A stretch of DNA of 64,000 nt from SLJN01 sp964505385 (GTDB taxonomy: Bacteria; Bacteroidota; Rhodothermia; Balneolales; Natronogracilivirgulaceae), in contig CAZDIA010000015.1 in assembly GCA_964505385.1 (NCBI GenBank), forward strand, positions 1 to 64,000, in the 5' to 3' direction. Position numbers and translations under genes: made by a program. Of this stretch, positions 55,176 through 63,863 are shown in pieces. The notes below the pieces were generated by a model. That model did no database searches. It saw only the letters and a list, made by a program, of their open reading frames with translations, and was not told the DNA's origin. Positions within the stretch are counted from its first letter, which is position 1. Every line of letters starts with the position of its first letter.

Positions 55176-55912
55176 AATCAAAAACTGACTATACTGCACT
55201 GAATGAAAAAATTCAACATTACCTAAGCGGCTCGTTAAGTCAAGAGGAAATTGATGAACTTTGGGTAGAGGCGATTAAAGACCCTGAAGTCATGGAGTAT
55301 CTTAAGACTTCTGTCAATCTCCATGGTATCGCTGCTGAAGAGGAGGAAACTCAAGTTGAAGATAAGCCGGCCATTTACCGAATAGGTACCTGGTCTGGAT
55401 ATGTTGCAGCCGCTGTGGTAATTATAGGTTTACTTGCCGGCTCATTTATTTGGTATCAACAGCAACAGGCTATACCAGCCACCCCGGAAGCTGTTGACCG
55501 GATTGAGCTTGATATTATGCGGTCAGCTATCGATGAGTTACCGGCCGACCGGCAAAATCTGCAATCTGCCCTCTCCTATGCTGTGCAGGATAATGAAGAG
55601 ACAGCATTTACGATATTAGACTCTCTTCGCACTGATGCTGACCTTGATGAAGTAAGAATTGAGGCGACTCTCACTAAAGGAATATTGCTGTATAATTCCG
55701 GTGATTATGAAGGGGCGGCAGCATTGTTTGAAACCAACATCGCTTTCGATCAGTTAAGCGATTCCCAGAGAGAGCGCAGTAAATGGTACCTGTCGCAATG
55801 CTACCTCCGGATGGAGAAGTTTGACGATGCTTATGAGCTTGCCGGTAAAGTCATCGAACTTGACGGATCATATTACAGAGCCGCACGGCAACTGCTTGAT
55901 CAATTCGACTGA
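55172..55912 (+). CDS. Membrane-anchored TPR protein (paralogue of 11201)
   Basis: 246 residues from GTG 55172, overlapping the receiver gene. N-terminal charged helical segment LSQEEIDELWVEAIKDPEVMEYL resembles the one at 11201; one membrane helix at about 75-94 (SGYVAAAVVIIGLLAGSFIW); then TPR-like pairs (GILLYNSGDYEGAAALFETN, KWYLSQCYLRMEKFDDAYEL). In the other copy the partner is a sigma factor; here it is a response regulator, so the cytosolic segment may contact either. Confidence 0.68.
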   Translation: MKSKTDYTALNEKIQHYLSGSLSQEEIDELWVEAIKDPEVMEYLKTSVNLHGIAAEEEETQVEDKPAIYRIGTWSGYVAAAVVIIGLLAGSFIWYQQQQAIPATPEAVDRIELDIMRSAIDELPADRQNLQSALSYAVQDNEETAFTILDSLRTDADLDEVRIEATLTKGILLYNSGDYEGAAALFETNIAFDQLSDSQRERSKWYLSQCYLRMEKFDDAYELAGKVIELDGSYYRAARQLLDQFD

Positions 55913-56063
55913 TTAAACAGTGCTGACAAGCGTATAAGTACTACCCGGACCGGAATATTTTTGCGGGGTTATCTCAATGTGATTAACAACGACAAAGTCC
56001 GGAAGCAATGGGCTGCTTGGGTAGCACCCGTTTCATCTTTTTTCCCAATTTCCGGGCTCGGCG

Positions 56064-56828
56064 TCAACAGCTGGCAGTATCCCGTTTCAGCATGCGATGG
56101 AACACCGCCCCCTTCACCATTATGCCGACATCAAGCAGCAAGAGGGTCCCCAACATCAACCATGCGGGATTAACCGTGAAGATTACATCCCCGCTTTCCA
56201 TCTCGATAAAAAGACCAAGTAAAGGCAGAAGAAGAAAACCTACAAACGCCAAAAGCGGAATTCCCATCAAGACGCGGATCGACATGACAAGATTCGTATC
56301 CCAAAGGAAAGTGCCACTCCTGCGTTGCCACGCGACTACATCCCGCGCACTGGCTACAAGCAGGCCGATCGCCGAGGCAAGTATTGCCCAGACCAGACCG
56401 GTATCGACGATTCCCTCCCATGACTGTTCCGCCGCACCGGGCACACGTTCCATAGAAAAACCGTCATTTCCGTAAGCGAACCAGCCGAGCGTCCCTGCGG
56501 ACAGGACCAGCGTCCAGAACAATGGCCGAATGCCGATTCCGTTGCTGGTGCGAAAGGCCGGGCAGTCGACGACGGTACGCGACATCAGAAGGCCAAGCCA
56601 CAACGCGAAAACGAACTCGAACACCAGCGGCAGGATGAGGTAGCTTGCCGGCAGGCCGTTGGCAACCGCACGCGCGGCCAGCACGTAGAACAGCACCAGG
56701 GTGATGAGCTGCACTACCAACCTCGACGGATCGGACTCGAGAGAACGCCGTAGTGCGCTTTCCGCGTCCTCTTTGCGGTATGCGCCGTAATCGTTATTGT
56801 TGCCTTCTTGAGTACTCATAATTACCAT
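56064..56828 (-). CDS. Membrane protein of unknown function with GC-rich composition
   Basis: 254 residues with about six membrane helices (LVVQLITLVLFYVLAARAV, FVFALWLGLLMS, VWAILASAIGLLVA). Its DNA is visibly richer in GC (stretches near 60 %) than the flanking genes. No family recognised. It lies behind a dead hydantoinase fragment and looks imported. Confidence 0.6.
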   Translation of the reverse strand: MVIMSTQEGNNNDYGAYRKEDAESALRRSLESDPSRLVVQLITLVLFYVLAARAVANGLPASYLILPLVFEFVFALWLGLLMSRTVVDCPAFRTSNGIGIRPLFWTLVLSAGTLGWFAYGNDGFSMERVPGAAEQSWEGIVDTGLVWAILASAIGLLVASARDVVAWQRRSGTFLWDTNLVMSIRVLMGIPLLAFVGFLLLPLLGLFIEMESGDVIFTVNPAWLMLGTLLLLDVGIMVKGAVFHRMLKRDTASC

Positions 56829-56902
56829 AAAGCCCTATTCAGCTCAGCGGCGAAACCATTGTCAAGCGGAAGATTTGGTATCCGGTGCATGATCTGGTTA
56901 GG

Positions 56903-57354
56903 TCATAGAGATTCAGAGCTGCCAAGGTCCAGGCTCGTTTGATCCGAGAAAATATATTCCGAATTTTCCTTTTCCAAGAGTTTCAGTGGGATGCATAGCG
57001 ATCGCACTCCTGGGATTTCGCTGCATCCAGCGCTGGTATCAATAGCTTTCTGAAGCGATTCGCCCTGTTTCTGTAGCGCAAAATCGATCAAGGTGGTCGT
57101 TCCGCTGTGAAGCGCGGCGTAGGTACCGTTTTCGAAGCTATCACTGAAAAACGTGCCAATGAACGGCATCTCAAGACGGACGTGCGAATCCACTCCGCCG
57201 GGAAACACCAGCTTACCCGAAGCGTCGATAACTTTTTCGGCCTGATGCGACAGGTCTTTGCCAGGGTACCAATCTTGCCGTATTCGATGTACAAAGTGCC
57301 GTGATTATCTTTGGGAGCGTTGACGATATGACCGCTTTTAATGAGTACTTACAT
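56903..57354 (-). pseudogene. D-hydantoinase/dihydropyrimidinase fragment
   Basis: Minus-strand pieces in order: SGHIVNAPKDNHGTLYIEYG behind an ATG that is followed at once by TAA; then a frameshift into SHQAEKVIDASGKLVFPGGV and VRLEMPFIGTFFSDSFENGT, ending after SLDLGSSESL. These match the first ~150 residues of dihydropyrimidinase (normally ~460). The metal motif HxH reads HVR, so the site is broken as well. It directly follows the aminotransferase gene. Confidence 0.75.
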
Positions 57355-57391
57355 AGTAACTCCGTGAATTAAGATGTGAATTAGCTTTTAG

Positions 57392-58744
57392 CTACTTTTC
57401 ATAGTATTCATCTGCAATGGAAATAGCCTGAGAGACGATATCCAGCCCTTCGTCAATCTGATCGCGGGTGATGCAGAGCGGCGGAGCCACAAAAATCCAG
57501 TTCCAGCGTACAAAGGTGAACATTCCCGCTTCACGGATTTTGCCCGCCATCCGGATGGTGGCTTCCATTTTATCCGGTTTGGCATTCCACTCGGTAACCG
57601 GTTCTTTGGTCTCGCGGTTTTTGACCAGCTCAAAGCAGCCGAGCAGTCCGGTGGTGCGGAAATCCCCGATGGACGGGTGCTGTTCTTTCATTTCATTTGC
57701 GCGCTGTTCGACGTATTTGCCCATTTCGCCGGCATTTTCCGTCATGTTCTCCTCTTGCAGCACCTTAATATTTTCAATCGCCGCAGCACAGCCGATGGCG
57801 TGGGCGGAGTAGGTGAGCCCGACCATCATGGGATGTTTTTCGTAATGTTTGCAGATTTTCTCGCTCACCATCATCGCTCCGAGCGGAACATATCCTGAAG
57901 TGAGCCCTTTGGCTAATACCATGATATCGGGCACCACATCGTGATGTTCGATGGCGAACATTTTGCCGGTTCGGCCAAACCCGCTCATCACTTCATCATC
58001 AATAAAGAGGATACCGTACTTCTCGCACAGTTGTTTTACTTTTTTCAGGTAACCGGGCGGATATTTGATGCAACCGGATGAGCCGGATTCGCCTTCCATC
58101 AGTATTCCGGCTACATTGTCCGGGTTTTCGTATTTGATCACCTGCTCCAGGTTTCGCAGAGCCATCTCCCCGCACTCTTCCGGCGAATCGGTTCCCCACG
58201 GACACCGGTAGGAATACGGGTTTTCCACATGCACCACATTCGGCATGCCCTGATCATCCATCGGAAACTTTCGCGGATCGCCGCCGGCAGAAAGGGCGCC
58301 ATACGTCGCCCCGTGATAGGAGCGGTACTGGGCGATGATCTTGTGCCGTCCGGTGTACATCCGCGCCAGCTTAATCGCATTTTCGATGGCGTCGGCGCCG
58401 GCAAGCGTGAAAAACGCGCGGTTCAAATCACCGGGACAGATCTCCGCAAGCATCCGGCCGAGTGTACCGCGCGGCTCGGTGACCATACCGGGAAATACAT
58501 AGCTCACCTGCTGCATCTGCCGGGCAACCGCCTCGGTGATCCGCTGATTGCCGTGGCCGATGTTCACATTCATCAGCTGTGATGAGTAGTCGATATAGCG
58601 ATTGCCATCGTAATCATACACATACACGCCTTCGGCACGCTCCACATTAATAGGATTGTTTCCGGTCTGCTTGGACCAGGAAAAAATGGTATGATTCAGA
58701 TTATCTTGAAGGATCTGGTCTTTGTCGAGGGTGGTTGTGGACAT
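57392..58744 (-). CDS. Class III aminotransferase (omega-amino acid/beta-alanine type)
   Basis: 450 residues. PLP-binding Lys in LAKGLTSGYVPLGAMMVS; FFTLAGADAIENAIKLARMYTGR; SYHGATYGALSAGGDPR; LFIDDEVMSGFGRTGKMFA. It transfers an amino group from an omega- or beta-amino acid to pyruvate or another 2-oxo acid. Next to a dihydropyrimidinase remnant, a link to beta-alanine from pyrimidine breakdown is plausible, although that pathway is now incomplete here. Confidence 0.9.
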   Translation of the reverse strand: MSTTTLDKDQILQDNLNHTIFSWSKQTGNNPINVERAEGVYVYDYDGNRYIDYSSQLMNVNIGHGNQRITEAVARQMQQVSYVFPGMVTEPRGTLGRMLAEICPGDLNRAFFTLAGADAIENAIKLARMYTGRHKIIAQYRSYHGATYGALSAGGDPRKFPMDDQGMPNVVHVENPYSYRCPWGTDSPEECGEMALRNLEQVIKYENPDNVAGILMEGESGSSGCIKYPPGYLKKVKQLCEKYGILFIDDEVMSGFGRTGKMFAIEHHDVVPDIMVLAKGLTSGYVPLGAMMVSEKICKHYEKHPMMVGLTYSAHAIGCAAAIENIKVLQEENMTENAGEMGKYVEQRANEMKEQHPSIGDFRTTGLLGCFELVKNRETKEPVTEWNAKPDKMEATIRMAGKIREAGMFTFVRWNWIFVAPPLCITRDQIDEGLDIVSQAISIADEYYEK

Positions 58745-58789
58745 ACTTTTATTTATAGTTAATAGATATTTGAAAGAAAACGCTTGTTA

Positions 58790-58948
58790 AATTTCAATCA
58801 ACAAATCCCAAATAACAAATAAGCTCCAATTTTGAATGACCAAATTTCCAAACCGGTGCTGTGTTCATGTTTGGTCATTGATATTTAGATAACTGGAATT
58901 TATCCACGAAGGTATTAGGGACAAATTTTGACATTTGCTATTTAACCT
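58790..58948 (+). repeat. MITE-like dispersed element, copy C
   Basis: AAATCCCAAATAACAAATAA on the left, TTTGGTCATTGATATTTAGA in the centre, GGAATTTATCCACGAAGG and GGGACAAATTTTGACATTTG on the right, as in copy B. It lies in the 383-base spacer before the 59128 gene, where nothing else was seen. Confidence 0.65.
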
Positions 58949-59127
58949 TTAGCTCATCCAATTCGTGCGGTGTTCAGGATTCCATTTAAATGATGTATGC
59001 GTGTCAACCAAAATGATTAAAATCTTTAGCTTACAGTGTAATGTATTTTATAGGTATAACAAACCGGCAGGTGTAAATATGTTTGAGAAACGGGTTTACT
59101 GAAATGCATTAACTCTTATCCTGCTCT

Positions 59128-59919
59128 ATGAAGCGAATTGAAATAATATTGATTTTTACTACTCTGTGGATGATTGGCGCTTGTGAAATCTTTAATGACG
59201 GTCAACCATATAAGCAGGCTGACCTGGTTTTTGACTGGGAAACATTAAAACAGCAAAATATTGAAAAACCGGATGATGACAATCTGATTGAACAATTCCG
59301 CGATGATGCCGCAAGACTTGCCTTGCGTAAAGAACTGAATCAGGATGATGGGTATGAGGGAGATTATCCTCCTGAGAAAAAGAAGCAAGCCGTTTTCAAT
59401 GCTATAGTTTCTATATACAATTCAGAAAAAACAGAGAACCGGCGGGAAGTTTTTGATGTGCACCAAATAAGCACTTTTCCCAACCCCGTATTGGACATGT
59501 TACTGGTTAGTTTTGACGATAATGAGGGATGGCAAAATGCATGGTTTCAGGAAGAGAAGCACACCGGTAATGATCAGGTTGATGAACTGATGGATAAATA
59601 TCATTTTGAAATAAGGAGCATTCATGACGGTAACCTGGCATTATTTGTGGTACTGGAGTCAGAAAAGCGTTTGAATATAGCGCAGGTGGCTACATATTTC
59701 AGCGAGATAGAGGAAGTAAGCTATGCCTCACCCAACAGTGCCATAGGTGACGGAAATGATATGCATATGCAAGTCGACGATTTTATGCTGTTCATCGGAT
59801 TTAGCAGAGGCTGGGGTGACTGCCCTGCAGGCTGTATTAACCGGGAATATTGGAATTACAGAGTAACTCCCTATGGGGAAGTATTTTTTGAAGGAGTTGA
59901 GGCGGATCGGTGGCAATAA
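59128..59919 (+). CDS. Lipoprotein of unknown function
   Basis: 263 residues with lipobox IGAC (Cys19). The body is mixed alpha/beta with the segment FDVHQISTFPNPVLDMLLVSF and a late CPAGCINREYWNYRVTPYGE in which two cysteines flank a short loop. Family not recognised. A bidirectional hairpin follows. Confidence 0.7.
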   Translation: MKRIEIILIFTTLWMIGACEIFNDGQPYKQADLVFDWETLKQQNIEKPDDDNLIEQFRDDAARLALRKELNQDDGYEGDYPPEKKKQAVFNAIVSIYNSEKTENRREVFDVHQISTFPNPVLDMLLVSFDDNEGWQNAWFQEEKHTGNDQVDELMDKYHFEIRSIHDGNLALFVVLESEKRLNIAQVATYFSEIEEVSYASPNSAIGDGNDMHMQVDDFMLFIGFSRGWGDCPAGCINREYWNYRVTPYGEVFFEGVEADRWQ

Positions 59920-59924
59920 TTATA

Positions 59925-59955
59925 CAGCCCCGGCATCGGTGTGATGCCGGGGCTG
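59925..59955. terminator. Bidirectional hairpin between convergent genes
   Basis: CAGCCCCGGCATC pairs perfectly with GATGCCGGGGCTG around GGTGT. It separates the 59128 gene from the fusion gene ending at 59976. T-richness nearby is modest in both directions. Confidence 0.75.
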
Positions 59956-59975
59956 CAAAGATTTTTGATGGTTGA

Positions 59976-61046
59976 TTAAGCTTCAACTTTTAGCCAGCTC
60001 CGAACCTTCTCTTTCAGATAAGTCCGGGTGTTGAGAATCACTTCATTTATTTCGTCTACCGTGGAGTTTTTTATTTCGGCAATTTCCTCCATATCAAACT
60101 TTTCAAGCACATATAAATCAAAAACACTGCGATGAAAAAGGGATTGCCTGCTCAGCTCTTCAAGAATATGATCGTGAAATTCATTACGGGACATGACTTC
60201 ATCAACCTGTTGCTGTATACGGCCAGCCTCATCGGGGTTGTCTGTAAAAATGTCCTCAACATTATACAGATTGTGGATGAATGCAGGATCATCAAATTCA
60301 TCAAGCATAGTCGGCTGCCTTTCGGCATCAACGGAAAATGTTTGCTGAAGTTCTTCATATTCCTGCTTTCGGAGTTCTTCGGAATCCGCTGCAGGCTCGT
60401 CAGTTCCTTGCTCCTTTAATTTTTCTTCAAGTATATCATCCGCAATTTGATATATCCATCCGAGCAGCTCCTGCTGGTCTTTAGGATGATCTCCGAACTG
60501 ATCATAAACTCTCAAATACAGCTCATTGATCAGATTATCAATACTGAGCGAATCATCCTTTTGATCTTTCAGTCGAGTTTGCCTCAGCCGCCTTGCAAAG
60601 TAGTTGTATAGTCCTGGAATACCGGATTTAAACAAATGCTCGAATGTTACCTTATCATCGGTTTCATAGGTTTCATCCAGGTGTTGAACCAAATCGCCAA
60701 GTGTGGCAACCTGGCGCTCTTTTCGTTTATACAGATGCTCCTTGCGCTCTTTACTGAGGCGGCTGATGATTTGTTTTCTGAGGGTAGCAACTGCTTCCTT
60801 TAACAACGGGTATAACTCAAAACCACTGCGTTTTACGACAACCGGACCGGTCTTGAGATTTATCTCCAGGGTAATAACATATTGGCGACCATCCTCGGTT
60901 AAAATAACTTCCACCGTAACCGGTTTGCTGTATCGCTTAAATAATTTTTCAAGCTGCCTGATGGATTTTTCAATTGCTTCTTCAAAGCCCTCTGCAGCAA
61001 TTTCACCAAGTAATTTTTTATGGTTATGAATGTTGTATTTTAACAT
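59976..61046 (-). CDS. Fusion of ribosome-hibernation-factor (HPF/RaiA)-like domain with sigma-70-like regions 2 and 4
   Basis: 356 residues. Residues 1-110 look like HPF/RaiA: FEEAIEKSIRQLEKLFKRYS, VTVEVILTEDGRQYVITLEI, and FELYPLLKEAVATLRKQIIS with a basic tail. Residues about 130-210 resemble sigma region 2 (SIDNLINELYLRVYDQFGDH then ELLGWIYQIADDILEEKL). An acidic linker follows. Residues about 290-350 resemble region 4 (SLFHRSVFDLYVLEKFDMEE, IAEIKNSTVDEINEVILNTR). The start ATG has a GGAGG 4 bases upstream, rare here. It is divergent from lon. It could link ribosome hibernation with transcription; whether it still binds polymerase or ribosomes is unknown. Confidence 0.65.
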   Translation of the reverse strand: MLKYNIHNHKKLLGEIAAEGFEEAIEKSIRQLEKLFKRYSKPVTVEVILTEDGRQYVITLEINLKTGPVVVKRSGFELYPLLKEAVATLRKQIISRLSKERKEHLYKRKERQVATLGDLVQHLDETYETDDKVTFEHLFKSGIPGLYNYFARRLRQTRLKDQKDDSLSIDNLINELYLRVYDQFGDHPKDQQELLGWIYQIADDILEEKLKEQGTDEPAADSEELRKQEYEELQQTFSVDAERQPTMLDEFDDPAFIHNLYNVEDIFTDNPDEAGRIQQQVDEVMSRNEFHDHILEELSRQSLFHRSVFDLYVLEKFDMEEIAEIKNSTVDEINEVILNTRTYLKEKVRSWLKVEA

Positions 61047-61050
61047 AATA

Positions 61051-61055
61051 CCTCC
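61051..61055 (-). promoter_or_regulatory. Canonical Shine-Dalgarno GGAGG of the HPF-sigma fusion gene
   Basis: On the minus strand AAATGGAGGTATTATG precedes the start. Most genes in the window have no such site, so this one stands out and supports the ATG at 61046. Confidence 0.75.
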
Positions 61056-61305
61056 ATTTTTTAATTAAGTTGTCAACTCGAAGCCGGAGTTGAACTTCGG
61101 TGCGATAATAATTCAGATTTCTACTTTTTTGAACGTATAAAAAGATGCAGTCATTTCTGCCGATGAATGAAGCTTTTAATTTATGATTTATACTAATATG
61201 ATTTTTTTTGGTATTGCCTATCATTCCGTAGTTTGACAACCGTTTAAGTAGATCGCTGTCCCACCGGACGGTAATATCATCAAAGTACACATTTTCAAAA
61301 AGTTA

Positions 61306-63729
61306 ATGGCTATTAAACAGCATACACAAGCATTAGAAATCGATAATCAGGACGGGGCGATTCCAAAGGAGGTGCCCATAATTCCGATGCGGGATACCGT
61401 TGTATTTCCCAACACCTTGTTCCCGATACTTGTAGGGCGTGAGTCGTCGCTGGCTGCCGTAAATGATGCACTTGCCGGGGATAACTATGTTCTGCTGTGT
61501 ATGCAAAAAAATCCTTCGGATGAAGATCCGCAACCGGATCAACTCTATCAAACAGGTACGCTTGCGCAGGTAGTGCAAGTGCTGAAGCTGCCCAATGAGT
61601 TGCTTAAAGTGTTGGTTTCAGGACAAACTGCATGCGGGGTCGGTGAGATTACCCAAAATGAACCCTTTATCAAAGCCCGAATTTCTCCTCATGAGAGTGA
61701 TGAGAAAATTAAGCCGACAGGTAAACTCAAAGCTTTGATCCGCCGCACCAGGGAGATGTTTGAAAAGTATGTGACGCTCAATCAGGAAATTCCCGAAGAG
61801 GTGCTGCTCGGTTTTGACCAGGATGATCATCCCGGGCATCTACTTTATTTTATGGTTTCCTACATTGATCTTGAGATTGCTGAAAAACAGGAGTTCCTGG
61901 AGCCTAAATCCCTGCAAAGCAAGTATAAAAGATTGCTCAAGATGCTTACCAGCGAACTTGAGCTTATCGCGGTATCATCCGAAATCAATGAGAAGGTTCA
62001 GGAGGAAATCCAGGAAACCCAGCGGAAGTACTACATCCAGGAGCAAATCAAAGTGCTGCAGGAGGAACTGAATGAGGAAGGCAGTTTTTCAGATCCTGAA
62101 CTTGCTAAACTAAAAGAGCAGCTTGATGCCCGTGAACTGCCGCAACAAGCCAGGGATAAAGCAAATGAAGAGCTTGAACGGCTGAAGAAAACTCCTCAGA
62201 TGTCGCCGGAATACGGCGTATCCCGAAACTATCTGGAGTGGATACTTGCCATGCCCTGGAATACCTATTCTGATGATATTCTGAATATCAAAAAAGTGGA
62301 AGATGCCCTCGAGCGGGACCACTTCGGCCTTCAGAAACCCAAAGACCGAATACTTGAACACATCGCGGTCCTGAATAAGGTTCAGAAAATGAAGGGTCAG
62401 ATTCTCTGTTTTTCCGGCCCTCCCGGTACCGGGAAAACTTCTCTTGCCAAATCTATAGCTTCCGCTATGGGGCGCGAAATGGTGCGTATTTCTCTGGGGG
62501 GTATAAGTGATGAAGCTGAAATCCGCGGGCATCGAAAAACCTATATCGGTTCCATGCCGGGACGTATCATCCAGGCGATGAAACGGGCAGGAACAATGAA
62601 TCCCATCATCATCCTGGATGAAATTGACAAACTTGGGCATGACTATCGCGGTGATCCGTCATCAGCCGTCCTCGAGGTGTTGGATCCTGAGCAAAATTAT
62701 GCATTCAACGATCATTACCTGGATATGGATTTTGATCTTTCCAATGTCATGTTTATCACCACCGCCAATGTAGCCAGCAACATACAGCCGGCTCTGCGGG
62801 ATCGGATGGAAATTATAAATCTGCCGGGCTATCTCGAGCATGATAAGCTGGAGATCGCAAAACAACACTTGATTCCCAGACAATTAAAATCACACGGGCT
62901 TACACCCGGAAAAGTTAAATTCAAAGATGACGGGATTCGAAATATCATCCGAAAATATACTTCGGAAGCGGGAGTGAGGCAGTTAGAGCTGCAAATCGCC
63001 GCAATCTGCCGTAAAGTAGCAAAATTAATGGTGGAGAAAGAGGCGGACGGGAAATCCGTATCACAAGTGACCATCAACCCTAAGCGGGTGCGCGAGTTAC
63101 TGGGTGTGGAGAAATACCGTGATCGCGCTTTAGACAGGAAAGATCAGATTGGCAGTATCAACGGGCTAGCCTGGACAAGCACAGGCGGAACGATCCTGAA
63201 AATTGATGTTTCTACGATGCCAGGGAAAAACAAGATTATGCTGACTGGCCAGCTTGGCAATGTGATGAAGGAATCTGCTCAAGCAGCCCTAACCTATATA
63301 AGGTCCAATGTTGCTAAGTTTGGTATACCACAGGATTATTTTGAAAAAAATGAATTGCATATTCATATTCCTGAGGGAGCGATTCCGAAAGACGGGCCCA
63401 GCGCCGGAATAGCTATGGCCCTGGTCATAATTTCACTTCTGACCGAAACCCCTATACGTCATACGGTTGCGGTAACCGGAGAAATTACGCTTCGTGGGGA
63501 TGTCTATGCTGTAGGCGGATTAAATGAGAAACTTCTGGCAGCCCAGCGTAATAAAATTCCCGATGTTTTAATTCCGGAAGATAATATTCCAGATCTTGAT
63601 GAAATTCCCGAAAAAGTGAAGGAAGGGCTTAACATCATCGGGGTAAAGAGTATTGATGATGCCGTGAAACAGGTTTTTAAGCAATTCCCGAAAAGAAAAG
63701 TAAGTAAAAAAAGGGCGGCTTCCCGGTGA
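61306..63729 (+). CDS. lon: Lon protease (endopeptidase La)
   Basis: 807 residues, usual length. N-terminal LON substrate domain from IPMRDTVVFPNTLFPILVGR; Walker A GPPGTGKT and Walker B IILDEIDKLG in the AAA+ module; proteolytic domain with catalytic Ser in PKDGPSAGIAMAL and Lys in GEITLRGDVYAVGGLNEKLLAA. It degrades damaged and regulatory proteins. The divergent fusion gene shares its 260-base upstream region. Confidence 0.98.
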   Translation: MAIKQHTQALEIDNQDGAIPKEVPIIPMRDTVVFPNTLFPILVGRESSLAAVNDALAGDNYVLLCMQKNPSDEDPQPDQLYQTGTLAQVVQVLKLPNELLKVLVSGQTACGVGEITQNEPFIKARISPHESDEKIKPTGKLKALIRRTREMFEKYVTLNQEIPEEVLLGFDQDDHPGHLLYFMVSYIDLEIAEKQEFLEPKSLQSKYKRLLKMLTSELELIAVSSEINEKVQEEIQETQRKYYIQEQIKVLQEELNEEGSFSDPELAKLKEQLDARELPQQARDKANEELERLKKTPQMSPEYGVSRNYLEWILAMPWNTYSDDILNIKKVEDALERDHFGLQKPKDRILEHIAVLNKVQKMKGQILCFSGPPGTGKTSLAKSIASAMGREMVRISLGGISDEAEIRGHRKTYIGSMPGRIIQAMKRAGTMNPIIILDEIDKLGHDYRGDPSSAVLEVLDPEQNYAFNDHYLDMDFDLSNVMFITTANVASNIQPALRDRMEIINLPGYLEHDKLEIAKQHLIPRQLKSHGLTPGKVKFKDDGIRNIIRKYTSEAGVRQLELQIAAICRKVAKLMVEKEADGKSVSQVTINPKRVRELLGVEKYRDRALDRKDQIGSINGLAWTSTGGTILKIDVSTMPGKNKIMLTGQLGNVMKESAQAALTYIRSNVAKFGIPQDYFEKNELHIHIPEGAIPKDGPSAGIAMALVIISLLTETPIRHTVAVTGEITLRGDVYAVGGLNEKLLAAQRNKIPDVLIPEDNIPDLDEIPEKVKEGLNIIGVKSIDDAVKQVFKQFPKRKVSKKRAASR

Positions 63730-63737
63730 AGCCGCCC
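63713..63737 (+). terminator. Terminator hairpin overlapping lon 3' end
   Basis: GGGCGGCTTC pairs with GAAGCCGCCC around CCGGT, spanning the stop codon, with a weak AATTTCTT tract after it. Confidence 0.7.
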
Positions 63738-63801
63738 AATTTCTTCAAGTTGGTCCCCCCTAATGAAGAGTTGTTAATAAGAGCAACAATAAACGGTACC
63801 C

Positions 63802-63829
63802 TTACACAATTTATAAATAAATTGTGTAA
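63802..63829. promoter_or_regulatory. Perfect 28-base inverted repeat before pseudouridine synthase gene
   Basis: TTACACAATTTA, centre TAAA, then TAAATTGTGTAA: 12-base perfect arms, 35 bases before the ATG at 63864. It could be an operator for a dimeric regulator or part of a leader hairpin. Confidence 0.45.
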
Positions 63830-63863
63830 ATCATTGTTATTTCTTAATTCTGCTTTAAGGTAA

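Noticed and set aside
61024..61290. 88-residue minus-strand ORF between the fusion gene and lon
   Set aside because: It overlaps the fusion gene start and the divergent promoter region and has no recognisable domain.
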